Origin: Enterocloster lavalensis
GTDB taxonomy: Bacteria; Bacillota; Clostridia; Lachnospirales; Lachnospiraceae
Assembly: GCF_902364025.1 (NCBI RefSeq)
Contig: NZ_CABJCG010000001.1
Coordinates: 372,001 to 436,000, forward strand
Direction: 5' to 3'
Length of the DNA stretch: 64,000 nucleotides
Under the pieces are notes generated by a model. That model was not told where the DNA came from. It saw nothing but the letters and a program-made list of their open reading frames with translations, and ran no database searches. How positions within the stretch are numbered: position 1 is the first letter of the stretch; the number at the start of each line of letters is the position of its first letter. A program made the position numbers and the translations under genes. Shown here piece after piece: positions 15,959-24,425 of the stretch.

Positions 15959-16774
15959 CTAAAATACCGCCTCAAATGCCCGGATGCAGGCCTGCCCGGC
16001 GGACCGGTCCAGAACCGCGAACAACACCTGGTCAAAGCAGCCCCCAAAACCACCGCTCAGAAGCTCTTTCCACCATCCGGCGATCCTGACCGGATCGTTG
16101 CGGAACACACCGCAGCCGTAAGCGCCCAGAATCAGGTTCCGGTCGCCCTGGTTGGCGAACAGCGCCAGGGCCAGTTTCATCCGATGCCGCATCACCTGCT
16201 CCGCCTCCCGGACGTCCTCGCCCTTCAGCACAACCTGCCCCATATTGACCGCGGGCAGCGTCAGCACCGAGGCGGTCACAGGCTCAGCCAGCAGCTCAAA
16301 GCGGCCGTCCCGGAAGAATACCACGTCCGGCGAGTAGATGGCGTGGTCCGTGTACATCATGGTCTGGCAGCCTCGGTTCACCTGGTAATAGCGCTCGTTA
16401 GCCACCAGGGTCTCATACAGGCCGCTGGAAGCCGCCAGGCTCTCCTCCTGGGCCATGGCCCCGTTTAAGAACCCGCCGCCCGGATTCTTGGCGCTGGCAA
16501 AATTCAGCACGCCGATGTGCCGGTCGCCCCGCCGGGCAAATTCCAGCACCGCATCCACGGTGGAACAGTTCTTGTATCCCCAGGTGGGAATCTGCTGCAC
16601 CTGCCGTCCCTCAAAGGAGCGCAGAATCCGCTCCCCCTCCTCGGGTGTAAACAGCCGGCTGCCCTCCACGGAGCGCTTGTGGACGGCCGCAAGCTCCACC
16701 GTCCGGCCTCCCTGTTCATAGCTCCCTCTCTTTAAAATCTCCAGCGTTTGCCGCGCAACCGCTTTTCGGTCCAT
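15959..16774 (-). CDS. Bacterial-type poly(ADP-ribose) glycohydrolase-like protein (TIGR02452 family)
   Basis: 271 residues from the ATG at 16774, preceded by GGGAGGAATAGAA; the ATG at 16789 lies inside that site. The diagnostic PARG signature GGG-x(6-8)-QEE is present as GGGFLNGAMAQEE, preceded by VLNFASAKNPGG, within a macrodomain fold; LILGAYGCGVFRNDP near the C-terminus is the second conserved block. Family members cleave O-linked poly- or mono-ADP-ribose and release ADP-ribose. The start is 2 bp after the Nudix gene stop, so translation is coupled. With the NADAR and Nudix genes it forms an ADP-ribose handling cassette. The physiological substrate here is not known. Confidence 0.88.
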   Translation of the reverse strand: MDRKAVARQTLEILKRGSYEQGGRTVELAAVHKRSVEGSRLFTPEEGERILRSFEGRQVQQIPTWGYKNCSTVDAVLEFARRGDRHIGVLNFASAKNPGGGFLNGAMAQEESLAASSGLYETLVANERYYQVNRGCQTMMYTDHAIYSPDVVFFRDGRFELLAEPVTASVLTLPAVNMGQVVLKGEDVREAEQVMRHRMKLALALFANQGDRNLILGAYGCGVFRNDPVRIAGWWKELLSGGFGGCFDQVLFAVLDRSAGQACIRAFEAVF

Positions 16775-16776
16775 TT

Positions 16777-17691
16777 CTATTCCTCCCATCTTCTCCGGTA
16801 GAGCCTGGACGGCCTGTGCCCCTCGTTTTTGGTGTAGGAATCCGTCTCCTGCACCATGGAAGCCACCTTGCGGCGGAAGGCCGCCTTTAACAGGCTCTTA
16901 TCCCAAATCACCTCGTAGACCTGCTGCAGCTGCGTGAGGGTAAATTCCTCCGGCATGAGATGCAGCGCAAGGTCCGTATATTCCAGTTTGCCGCGCAGCC
17001 GTTCCAGCGCGGCCACGATAATTTTGGCGTGATCAAAGGCCAGACCGTCGTTCTCACAGATCCGGCACTCCGCCGCCTCCTCGTATTCCGACTTGCGGAT
17101 CCGCTTCTCAAGCCTGCACTTAAGCCGGATCTCCCCCCGGACCAGCTCCAGTTCCAGATGCTGGGTTCGGATCAGTTTCACCTGGCCAAAACCCGCGTCC
17201 CTGCAGTATTCCACGTGCTCGTCCAGAAGCCGCAGGGAAACCTTGAACCACTGGGCGTTGTCCGCGTCGTCCCCCGCCTTCAGGCGGATCTTGGTGCCGT
17301 CGATCAGCGCCATGTGGGCGCAGCTCATAACCCAGGTGCGCGGATCGCGTCCGGGATCGCTGAAGGTGTAAAGCTGTTCCAGATACACCTGATCCAGGCC
17401 GGTCTCCTCCCGCAGCTCCCGCTTGGCAGCGGCCTTTGTGGTCTCACCCGGCCGCACAAAACCTCCGGGCAGCGCCCAGTCCCCCAGATAGGGGTGGCCG
17501 CCCCGCTGGATGAGGAGCAGGCACAGGGAGCACTCCGGCAGCTTACGGTAGTTCTCCTCTTCCTCCTCCAGCACCGTAAAAATCACCATATCCGCAGCCA
17601 CGGAGGGGCGCTCGTAATCCCCCGCGTTGTACCGGGCGAGAAATTCCGCCTCCGTCAGCCCGCTTTTATCCCGCAGCTCAGGGTTCCTCAT
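16777..17691 (-). CDS. NrtR-type Nudix hydrolase/transcriptional regulator
   Basis: 304 residues from the ATG at 17691, whose ATGA overlaps the stop of the NADAR gene. The Nudix box is complete: G77-x5-E83-x7-R91-E92-x-x-E95-E96-x-G98. Residues about 200-300 (NDGLAFDHAKIIVAALERLRGKL ... FTLTQLQQVYEVIWD ... FRRKVASM) match the winged-helix C-terminal domain of NrtR regulators of NAD metabolism. NrtR proteins bind ADP-ribose through the Nudix domain and then leave their operator. Many have lost hydrolase activity, but here the box is intact, so it could both cleave and sense ADP-ribose. The dyad at 18293-18315 is a plausible operator. It may instead be a plain ADP-ribose pyrophosphatase with an added domain. 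Confidence 0.87.
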   Translation of the reverse strand: MRNPELRDKSGLTEAEFLARYNAGDYERPSVAADMVIFTVLEEEEENYRKLPECSLCLLLIQRGGHPYLGDWALPGGFVRPGETTKAAAKRELREETGLDQVYLEQLYTFSDPGRDPRTWVMSCAHMALIDGTKIRLKAGDDADNAQWFKVSLRLLDEHVEYCRDAGFGQVKLIRTQHLELELVRGEIRLKCRLEKRIRKSEYEEAAECRICENDGLAFDHAKIIVAALERLRGKLEYTDLALHLMPEEFTLTQLQQVYEVIWDKSLLKAAFRRKVASMVQETDSYTKNEGHRPSRLYRRRWEE

Positions 17692-18260
17692 CTCCCGCTC
17701 CCTCCGCTCTCCTTCTCCAACAGAATGTCGCGTACCTCGGTGAGGGCAAAGCCCAACAGGTTGGTGCCCCGCCACTTGGCCGGGTCTGCGGCGTCGGGAT
17801 TGCTCTTTCCCATACCGATGCCCCAGATGCGGTCCCGGGGGCTGGCCTCCACCAGAATCCTGGTTCCGGTGGACTTAAGGTAATCCCACAGCTCCGGGTT
17901 CTGGGAAAATTTCGCCAGATTGCCCGCCTTCACGATATCGTAGCAGGCTGCATCCCACCGGTCCGGGTCGAAGTTTCGGACCGCCCGGCCATAGGCCTTC
18001 ATCTCCTTGGGGTGGCCCGCCTCCAGAATCCTGGCAAGCATCTCCCGGTCCCCGAACATCCGGGCTTTCTCCGCCATCATATACTGCTCGGCACAGGAGT
18101 ATTCCACCCCGTCCACCGCAAAACGGCAGCTCCACCACTGGCTCAGGCAGGACGGCCCGATCTGTCCGTCCGCAGCCGGGGTATGCCCCCAGAAAAATAT
18201 ATATTTATACCGTTTCCCACGCTTTGTCTCCGCGATCAGATCGCTGCGGTTGTATCTCAT
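17688..18260 (-). CDS. NADAR-family (YbiA-like) ADP-ribose/riboflavin-intermediate N-glycosidase
   Basis: 190 residues, first gene of the cassette, start after GGGAGG. NADAR landmarks run through the chain: YIFFWGH at the N-terminus, CLSQWW, YSCAEQYMMAEKARMFGD, WDAACYDIVKAGNLAKFSQN, then LVEASPRDRIWGIGMG and the C-terminal NLLGFALTEVRDIL. YbiA-type members hydrolyse intermediates of riboflavin synthesis; other NADAR proteins remove ADP-ribose from guanine bases in DNA. The partners (Nudix, PARG) favour ADP-ribose chemistry here. Promoter and dyad lie directly upstream. Confidence 0.9.
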   Translation of the reverse strand: MRYNRSDLIAETKRGKRYKYIFFWGHTPAADGQIGPSCLSQWWSCRFAVDGVEYSCAEQYMMAEKARMFGDREMLARILEAGHPKEMKAYGRAVRNFDPDRWDAACYDIVKAGNLAKFSQNPELWDYLKSTGTRILVEASPRDRIWGIGMGKSNPDAADPAKWRGTNLLGFALTEVRDILLEKESGGSGR

Positions 18261-18292
18261 CTTCCTGCCTCCCTGATTGTTAATATCATTTA

Positions 18293-18315
18293 GTTATTAT
18301 CATATTGTTAATAAC
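18293..18315. promoter_or_regulatory. 23-bp dyad at the transcription start of the ADP-ribose cassette (candidate NrtR operator)
   Basis: GTTATTA and TAATAAC form perfect 7-bp arms; counting inner positions, 9 of 11 pairs are symmetric. The right arm also ends an 11-bp palindrome TGTTAATAACA (18306-18316), and a near copy TGTTAATATCA lies at 18278-18288. The site sits between the -10 box and the start codon, where a repressor would block transcription. That the Nudix regulator binds it is inferred. Confidence 0.55.
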
Positions 18316-18344
18316 ATAGTACCGCAGAATTCCGCCTTTGTCAA
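18316..18344 (-). promoter_or_regulatory. Promoter of the NADAR-Nudix-PARG operon
   Basis: Minus strand TTGACA (18339-18344), 17-bp spacer, TACTAT (18316-18321). Confidence 0.8.
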
Positions 18345-18390
18345 CCTTTCTTTGGAAACTGCTACCACAGTTGTGCCCTGGCCCCACTTT

Positions 18391-18424
18391 CGTCCTGCGG
18401 CGGTCCGCGGCCCATGCATTCAAC
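18391..18424 (-). repeat. Copy of the post-terminator repeat
   Basis: Minus strand TTGAATGCATGGGCCGCGG, then GACCGCCGCAGGACG, starting right after the U-run that follows the his operon. Confidence 0.6.
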
Positions 18425-18443
18425 AAAAAACGGCCCTACGCCG
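18425..18443 (-). terminator. Weak terminator after the his operon
   Basis: Minus strand CGGC-GTAGG-GCCG followed by TTTTTT. The stem is only 4 bp, but the U-run and the following repeat fit the pattern at other terminators in the window. Confidence 0.4.
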
Positions 18444-18545
18444 CGATCCCGGTTCTGCCATAACCTGCAAAACCGCGTATCCCGGCGTGCGCCGTCCTTT
18501 TTTGACAACTGTAATAGACTCCTGGCATGGCCGTCAGGCGGTTGC

Positions 18546-19844
18546 TCAGCGGTTGGCCAGCTCCTCGGTGATTTCCTCCCAGGTGACGCCCTTCTCGGCC
18601 ATCAGCACCATCATGTGGTACAGGAAATCGGAAATCTCATACTTCACTTCCTCCGGGTTGGGATTCTTGGCCGCGATCACAATCTCCGTGGCCTCCTCGC
18701 CCAGCTTCTTTAATATCTTGTCAATCCCCTTGTCGAACAGGTAGTTGGTGTAGGAACCCTCCTTGGGGTGCTCCTTGCGGTCAAGAATCACACCATACAC
18801 ATCCTCGAATACCTTCAGGGGATTGGTCTCCTTATACTCCTTCTCAGCCAGGGTCTGGAAGAAGCAGGTCCGGCTGCCGGTGTGGCAGGCTGCTCCAATC
18901 TGATGGACCAGGGCCAGCACCGTGTCGTTGTCGCAGTCCAGGCGAAGGGACTTCACATACTGGAAATGGCCGCTGGTCTCGCCTTTAAGCCACAGGCATT
19001 TCCGGCTCCTGCTGTAATAGGTCATCTTTCCGGTGCGCAGCGTGCACGCAAATGCCTCCTCGTTCATGTAGGCCAGCATCAGCACCTGGGATGTCTTGTA
19101 GTCCTGCACAATCACCGGCACCAGGCCGTCGCCGTTCAGCTTGAAATCCTCCCAGGCCACGGCGCTCTCAAAGGTGTCCATTGGGAGGCCTCTGCCCTTC
19201 AGCTGCTGTTTCAGCTCCATAAAGAGATCCATATCCGGCTCCGCCGGCGACAAAACCGCGCCGGTAACAGTCGGGATGGACAGATTTGGGGCCAGACTGT
19301 CTTCCCGGGCGGTCCCGGACAGCAGCAGGCAGGGCAGGCACGCGCGTTCCAGACGTGCCTTCAGGGCACCTGAAATATCCCCGCCCCCATATTCCAGCGC
19401 CAGGGCGCTGGCTCCCAGCTGGGCATACTCCTCCGCCTTGTCCAGATAACCGGCGTCGGGCAGGAACGCGTATATCTTCTCATGGCCGAAACGGTCGGCC
19501 GCTTCCTTCATCAGGTCCACGTTCTCCTGCACGCCCACATCCAAACATACGGCGCTGGCTCCGGCGTAAAGATACTTCTTCACATCCTCGAGACGATGGA
19601 CCCGTCCGCCCGCCAGAATGGGCGCATCCACCGCCCGTGCCGTCTCCTTGATCAGGCCGATCACCGCCTCGTGGTCCTCATCCGTCTCTGAGCAGTCCCG
19701 GATCCACACCTCGTCCGCCCCATTGTCGCAGGCCGCCGCGGCAAGCGCTGTGAGCGTTCCACCGTAGAGACCGCTCCCGTCCGCGGCCCCTGCACGGCCC
19801 TCCTTCACCTGAAATCCAACAATCAGCTTTTTATATTCCGTCAT
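18546..19844 (-). CDS. hisIE: HisI-HisE bifunctional enzyme with N-terminal degenerate HisF-like barrel
   Basis: 432 residues, about twice the usual HisIE length. Residues 1-215 follow HisF: a HisF-like start, [11 protein letters not shown] for the LDI strand, [25 protein letters not shown] for the GGGIR helix, AADRFG. The first catalytic Asp region of HisF (CLDVKDGR) reads GFQVKEGR and the second strand (AIDAK) reads AFLPDAG, so both catalytic aspartates are gone. Residues about 225-335 are HisI ([35 protein letters not shown]) and about 345-432 HisE ([26 protein letters not shown]). The HisI and HisE parts convert PR-ATP to ProFAR. The start codon overlaps the hisA stop (ATGA). The barrel is probably structural. 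Confidence 0.93.
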   Translation of the reverse strand: MTEYKKLIVGFQVKEGRAGAADGSGLYGGTLTALAAAACDNGADEVWIRDCSETDEDHEAVIGLIKETARAVDAPILAGGRVHRLEDVKKYLYAGASAVCLDVGVQENVDLMKEAADRFGHEKIYAFLPDAGYLDKAEEYAQLGASALALEYGGGDISGALKARLERACLPCLLLSGTAREDSLAPNLSIPTVTGAVLSPAEPDMDLFMELKQQLKGRGLPMDTFESAVAWEDFKLNGDGLVPVIVQDYKTSQVLMLAYMNEEAFACTLRTGKMTYYSRSRKCLWLKGETSGHFQYVKSLRLDCDNDTVLALVHQIGAACHTGSRTCFFQTLAEKEYKETNPLKVFEDVYGVILDRKEHPKEGSYTNYLFDKGIDKILKKLGEEATEIVIAAKNPNPEEVKYEISDFLYHMMVLMAEKGVTWEEITEELANR

Positions 19845-20581
19845 AATCCATTCCCCGTCCTATCTGTCTGAAATGCCCGGACCGCTTCCCGCAGGTCCAC
19901 CCGATTCTCGTACAGCGCCTTGCCGATAATCGCGCCCTGAATTCCGGCGTCGTAAAGCCGTCGCAGATCCTCCATGGAGGAAACGCCGCCGGAGGCGATA
20001 ATATCCAGACCCGTGTCCATTGTCAGCTCTCTGGTTGCCTCCACATTCGGCCCGTTCAACATCCCGTCCCGGGCGATATCTGTGTATACAATATGCAGGA
20101 CACCCAGTTCCTTCATTTTCAGGCACAGCTCCCGGGCTGTCACAGAGCTCAACTCCTCCCAGCCCTGGATCGCCACCAGGCCGTCCCGGGCGTCCACCCC
20201 GGCCACGATGCGCTCCGGCCCGAAGGCCGCAACCAGCTCGCCCATAAACTCCGGCCGTTCCACGGCCTTGGTTCCGATGATCACCCGGGCCACGCCCAGG
20301 TCCAGCATGTTTCGGACCGCCTCCGCTGTGCGGATGCCGCCGCCGATCTCCACGGGAATGTCTACCGCCTCCACGATGGAGCGGATCACCGCCTCGTTTA
20401 CGGAACGCCCGGCCAGGGCTCCGTCTAAGTCCACCAGGTGCAGAAAGGTGGCTCCCTGATCCCGCCACATCCGCGCCATGTCCGCCGGAGTGTCGGAATA
20501 CACCTTCACATTGTCAAAAAGTCCCTGGGTCAGGCGGACGCACTGCCCACCCTTGATGTCGATTGCCGGATATAACTGCAT
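19841..20581 (-). CDS. hisA: ProFAR isomerase HisA
   Basis: 246 residues from the ATG at 20581 after AAGGAGG; an upstream in-frame start at 20608 would precede that site. Catalytic Asp in [13 protein letters not shown] (D8) and the second Asp in [10 protein letters not shown]; phosphate-binding IGGGIR and ASGGV. It isomerises ProFAR to PRFAR, the fourth step of histidine synthesis. ATGA overlap with hisIE. Confidence 0.96.
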   Translation of the reverse strand: MQLYPAIDIKGGQCVRLTQGLFDNVKVYSDTPADMARMWRDQGATFLHLVDLDGALAGRSVNEAVIRSIVEAVDIPVEIGGGIRTAEAVRNMLDLGVARVIIGTKAVERPEFMGELVAAFGPERIVAGVDARDGLVAIQGWEELSSVTARELCLKMKELGVLHIVYTDIARDGMLNGPNVEATRELTMDTGLDIIASGGVSSMEDLRRLYDAGIQGAIIGKALYENRVDLREAVRAFQTDRTGNGL

Positions 20582-20621
20582 AGGTTCCTCCTTAGAAAAT
20601 GAAATCACAGGGTATTACCTG

Positions 20622-21770
20622 TTACCGCCTTTTGCCCCTGCTGCCGGATCCGGCGGCCTCTCCCCTGGCCGCGCCATATCGCAGGCCCAGAACCACCATC
20701 ATAAGCAGGCCCAAAACAGCCCTGCTGCAGAACAGCCGCCACAGATTGTGGGTTTTCAAAAGCGTCACCAGATGGGCGGCCGCGTACCCGAAGGTATAGC
20801 CGAACTCCCGATATCCCGTCGCCAGTAAAATCACGTGGTAAGCCACCACCGAGACCAGAAGCAGGACCAGGGACACCCCCAGCACCGGCCGCACCTCCTG
20901 TTCCGGGTTCCACTGGCTTAAATCCTTATGCCGCGTGAACAATCCCCTGATTCCAAAGCCGTAACCGATAGAGATCAGGTAAAACATAGCCATAGCGCCC
21001 AAAAGCGGTCCCCATACGGCAAACCCGCTGAACAGCATCCAGATGGCGATGCCCGGCACGGCCAGCACCAGGCCGCCTGCCAGCGCTTCCCCTGTGCTGG
21101 GCTTTGGAAGTTTTTTAAGATTCTGCCGGTTCTCCTTCCGCTTTTTGGAATCGCTTAAAGACTCCGCCTTGTCCCCGGACTTGCCTGCCCCGGCTTTTCC
21201 CGAAGCAGCCTTCTTGTTCCGGGTGCGATCAGCAGCAGCCCGGGCGATCCTGGACTCAATCTCCGCCTCCAGCTCCTTCACCCAGGCTTTCTGCTCCACG
21301 TGGGCCGCAATCACATGGGCCTTCTGGCCGGTGGTGGCCACCGCCAGCAGATCGCCCGCGTAGTAGGTGCGCTCAATGTCCTCCCAGGGCACCACGTCGA
21401 ACTGGTAATCCCCGGTGATCAGAAAATGCTCCGTCAGATAGACCGCGGTCCCCGGCGCAAAGGGCTCTGCCCCGGCCAGCTCCTCGTCCGCCCGGCGCAG
21501 CCGCTCCTCGTCCAGGCCCTCCAGCCTGGCCCTGCGCTCCGCCACCCGGCGGATGAAGAAAAACAGCGCCATCAATCCAGCGGCAAGCACCAGCCTCGGC
21601 AGATAGTAGGCCGCCGAGGCCGCAGCCCCAGTCACTCCGCCCACGGCGGACACCAGGGCGGGCGTACACACAAACAGAAGGCAGGCCGCCCCAATCAGGC
21701 CCACCGCCACATACAGGCTGGGCTCCCGCTTCTGCAATCGTTTCATCTTGTTCGAACACGTATATTTCAT
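20622..21770 (-). CDS. Unknown multi-pass membrane protein inside the his operon
   Basis: 382 residues. Two TM helices near the N-terminus (about 20-45 and 50-75), then a soluble, beta-rich section about 105-165 (YLTEHFLITGDYQFDVVPWEDIERTYY) like the inner PH-like domain of some envelope proteins, then a Lys/Ala-rich linker, then four or five TM helices about 230-370. The C-terminus is Gly/Arg-rich. I do not recognise the family. It sits between hisB (13 bp) and hisA (40 bp) with a good AGGGGA site, so it is transcribed with histidine genes although nothing in it points to histidine synthesis. A transport or regulatory role is possible. Confidence 0.75.
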   Translation of the reverse strand: MKYTCSNKMKRLQKREPSLYVAVGLIGAACLLFVCTPALVSAVGGVTGAAASAAYYLPRLVLAAGLMALFFFIRRVAERRARLEGLDEERLRRADEELAGAEPFAPGTAVYLTEHFLITGDYQFDVVPWEDIERTYYAGDLLAVATTGQKAHVIAAHVEQKAWVKELEAEIESRIARAAADRTRNKKAASGKAGAGKSGDKAESLSDSKKRKENRQNLKKLPKPSTGEALAGGLVLAVPGIAIWMLFSGFAVWGPLLGAMAMFYLISIGYGFGIRGLFTRHKDLSQWNPEQEVRPVLGVSLVLLLVSVVAYHVILLATGYREFGYTFGYAAAHLVTLLKTHNLWRLFCSRAVLGLLMMVVLGLRYGAARGEAAGSGSRGKRR

Positions 21771-21782
21771 GGCCGGGTCCCC

Positions 21783-22370
21783 TTACAGCGCGCCCTTGGT
21801 GGACAGCACGCCGCTCACTCTGGGGTCCATTGCGCAGGCGGCGTCCAGCGCTCTGGCAAAGGCCTTGAAGGCCGCCTCGATAATATGGTGGTTGTTGGCG
21901 CCGGACATCTGGCGGATATGCAAATTCATGGCCGCGCCGTAGGACACGGCGTAAAAGAACTCCCGCACCATCTCCGTCTCCAGGTCCCCCACCTTCTCCC
22001 GGTCCAGGGTCAGGTCGCAGACCAGGTAGGGACGTCCGCAGAGATCCAGGGCGCACATCACCAGAGCCTCGTCCATGGGCAGAATCTGGCTGCCATAGCG
22101 GGTGATCCCCTTCTTGTCCCCTACCGCCTGAGCGATGGCCTGACCCAATACGATGCCTGTGTCCTCCACGGTGTGGTGGGTGTCCACCTCCAGATCCCCC
22201 TCCACCTGAAGGCTCAGATCAAAAAAGCCGTGGCGGGCAAAGCTGTTCATCATGTGGTCGAAAAATCCGATTCCCGTGTGGATATCGGCCTTTCCGCTCC
22301 CGTCCAGGTTCAGGGTGCATTTGATCTTCGTCTCGCTGGTATAGCGCTCGATTGTGGCAATTCGTTCCAT
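21783..22370 (-). CDS. hisB: Imidazoleglycerol-phosphate dehydratase HisB
   Basis: 195 residues, the monofunctional form. Diagnostic motifs FFDHMMNSFARHG, DTHHTVEDTGI and the C-terminal SGANNHHIIEAAFKAFARAL, whose His/Glu residues bind two Mn ions. Converts imidazoleglycerol phosphate to imidazoleacetol phosphate. Start after AGGAGGGAG; 21 bp after hisD. Confidence 0.97.
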   Translation of the reverse strand: MERIATIERYTSETKIKCTLNLDGSGKADIHTGIGFFDHMMNSFARHGFFDLSLQVEGDLEVDTHHTVEDTGIVLGQAIAQAVGDKKGITRYGSQILPMDEALVMCALDLCGRPYLVCDLTLDREKVGDLETEMVREFFYAVSYGAAMNLHIRQMSGANNHHIIEAAFKAFARALDAACAMDPRVSGVLSTKGAL

Positions 22371-22391
22371 TCTATGGCTCCCTCCTACTGT

Positions 22392-23681
22392 TTACTCAAA
22401 CCGCACGCGGATGGAATTGGCGTGGGCCGTCAGATGCTCGGACTCCGCGAAGGCCTCGATGTCCCTGTGGGCCTTCTCCAGAGCTTCCCGGGAATAGTAG
22501 ATGATGCTGGACTTCTTGATAAAATCGTCCACGCCCAGGGGAGAGAAGAATTTGGCCGTGCCGTTGGTTGGCAGAATGTGGTTGGGTCCCGCGTAATAGT
22601 CCCCCAGCGGCTCGGAGCTGTATTCCCCAATGAAAATGGCCCCGGCGTTCTGAATCTTTGTCATCACCTCAAAAGGATTGGCCGTGACGATCTCCAAATG
22701 CTCCGGCGCGATGGAATTGGCCGTTTTCACCGCTTCCTCCAGGGTGTCCACCACCAGAATATAACCGTAATTGTCCAGGGATTTCTGAATGATCTCCCCT
22801 CTGGAAAGCTCCCGCACAAAACCGTCCACCTCCCGGGACACCTGCTTTGCCAGCTCCATGCTGGTGGTCACTAAAATCGCGCTGGCCAGCTCGTCGTGCT
22901 CCGCCTGGCTCAACAGATCGGCCGCCACAAACCGGGCGTTGGCCCCCTCATCCGCGATCACCAGAATCTCGCTTGGCCCCGCGATGCTGTCGATGCTCAC
23001 ATGGCCGTACACGGCCTTTTTCGCCAGGGCCACGAAAATATTTCCCGGGCCCACGATCTTGTTCACCCTGGGAATGGACCGGGTGCCGAAGGCCAGGGCC
23101 GCCACCGCCTGGGCGCCGCCCGCCTTGTAGACCTCCGTGGCTCCCGCCAGATAGGCCGCGGTCAGGGTCACCGGGTTCACCTTTCCGTCCTTTCCGGGCG
23201 GCGTCACCATCACGATGCGCTTCACCCCCGCCACTTCGGCGGGCACAATATTCATCAGCACGGAGGAGGGATAGGCCGCCTTTCCGCCCGGCACGTACAC
23301 TCCAACGCTCTCCAGGGCCGTCACCTTCTGGCCCAGGATAGTGCCGTCCGGCTGGGCGTCGAACCAGCTGTTGCGGCGCTGCTTCTCATGGTAGCGGCGG
23401 ATGTTCTCCATGGACGTTTTCATCACCGCCAAAAGCCCCGGCTCCACCTGCTCCATGGCCTCCCGAATCTCCGCCTCCGTCACCCGGACATTGTCCGCAC
23501 TGAGCTCCGCCCCGTCGAACCTGCGGGTGTACTCAAACAGCGCCTCGTCTCCCCGCTCCTTCACGTCCTCCACAATGGCCTGTACGGTCTCGGTATAGCT
23601 GTCATAGTTGTTAGGGTCACGCTTTAACATGTCCGCCAGAATATTTTCCATGGACTTCTCGTCCAGCTTTACGATTCTCAT
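22392..23681 (-). CDS. hisD: Histidinol dehydrogenase HisD
   Basis: 429 residues from the ATG at 23681 after AGGAGGGC; the frame is open further upstream, but that would overlap hisG. Landmarks: VPGGKAAYPSSVLMN, VYKAGGAQAVAALAFGT, KIVGPGN, DSIAGPSEILVIAD, LLSQAEHDELASAIL, and NHILPTNGTAKFFSPLGVDDF with zinc and substrate ligands. Oxidises histidinol to histidine in two NAD-dependent steps. Confidence 0.97.
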   Translation of the reverse strand: MRIVKLDEKSMENILADMLKRDPNNYDSYTETVQAIVEDVKERGDEALFEYTRRFDGAELSADNVRVTEAEIREAMEQVEPGLLAVMKTSMENIRRYHEKQRRNSWFDAQPDGTILGQKVTALESVGVYVPGGKAAYPSSVLMNIVPAEVAGVKRIVMVTPPGKDGKVNPVTLTAAYLAGATEVYKAGGAQAVAALAFGTRSIPRVNKIVGPGNIFVALAKKAVYGHVSIDSIAGPSEILVIADEGANARFVAADLLSQAEHDELASAILVTTSMELAKQVSREVDGFVRELSRGEIIQKSLDNYGYILVVDTLEEAVKTANSIAPEHLEIVTANPFEVMTKIQNAGAIFIGEYSSEPLGDYYAGPNHILPTNGTAKFFSPLGVDDFIKKSSIIYYSREALEKAHRDIEAFAESEHLTAHANSIRVRFE

Positions 23682-23700
23682 GGTCTTTGCCCTCCTGTAT

Positions 23701-24366
23701 TTACGCCTGCTGTCCCTGGGAATTCTCCTCCCGAAGCAAGTCCTGGAATCCCCGGATAATGGACGTGATGCGCTCATTTTCCGTCTTCATGCTCACCTGG
23801 TTCACCACCATCCTGGCGGACAGGGTGCAGATCTCCTCCAGCACCAGAAGTCCGTTTTCCCGCAGGGTGGAACCGGTCTCCACAATGTCCACGATCACCT
23901 CGGACAGGCCCACAATGGGCGCCAGCTCGATGGAACCGTTGAGCTTGATGATCTCCACGGTCTGGTATTTCCGGTTGTAAAAATAGTCCTTAGCGATGCC
24001 CGGGTACTTGGTGGCCACCCGGATCAGTTCGTGGTGGTTTAAGCGCTCCCTGGCCGACTCCGGCCCGCACACGCACATGCGGCATTTTCCGATTCCCAGG
24101 TCCATGACCTCGTAGAGCTTGCGCCCCTCCTCCAGGATCGTGTCCTTGCCCACGATGCCGATGTCCGCGGCCCCGTACTCCACATAGGTGGGCACGTCGC
24201 TGGCTTTTGCCAGGAAAAAGCGGATTCCCAGCTCCTCGTTGACAAAAATCAGCTTGCGGGAGCCCTTGTCCTTCATCTCCTCGCAGGAGATGCCGATGCG
24301 GCCGAACAGCTCCATGGCCTTGTTCGCCAGCCGTCCCTTGGCCAGCGCTACTGTCAGATATCTCAT
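23701..24366 (-). CDS. hisG: ATP phosphoribosyltransferase, short catalytic subunit HisG
   Basis: 221 residues, the short form without the C-terminal regulatory domain. [10 protein letters not shown] at the N-terminus, [13 protein letters not shown] in the middle and the PRPP site [16 protein letters not shown]. The short form works only with HisZ, encoded directly upstream. Catalyses the first, feedback-controlled step of histidine synthesis. Confidence 0.97.
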   Translation of the reverse strand: MRYLTVALAKGRLANKAMELFGRIGISCEEMKDKGSRKLIFVNEELGIRFFLAKASDVPTYVEYGAADIGIVGKDTILEEGRKLYEVMDLGIGKCRMCVCGPESARERLNHHELIRVATKYPGIAKDYFYNRKYQTVEIIKLNGSIELAPIVGLSEVIVDIVETGSTLRENGLLVLEEICTLSARMVVNQVSMKTENERITSIIRGFQDLLREENSQGQQA

Positions 24367-24425
24367 GATCTCAACCGTCCTATCTCTCTATGATCGCGGG
24401 GCAGCAAGCGCCCGCCCCCTGCTCC

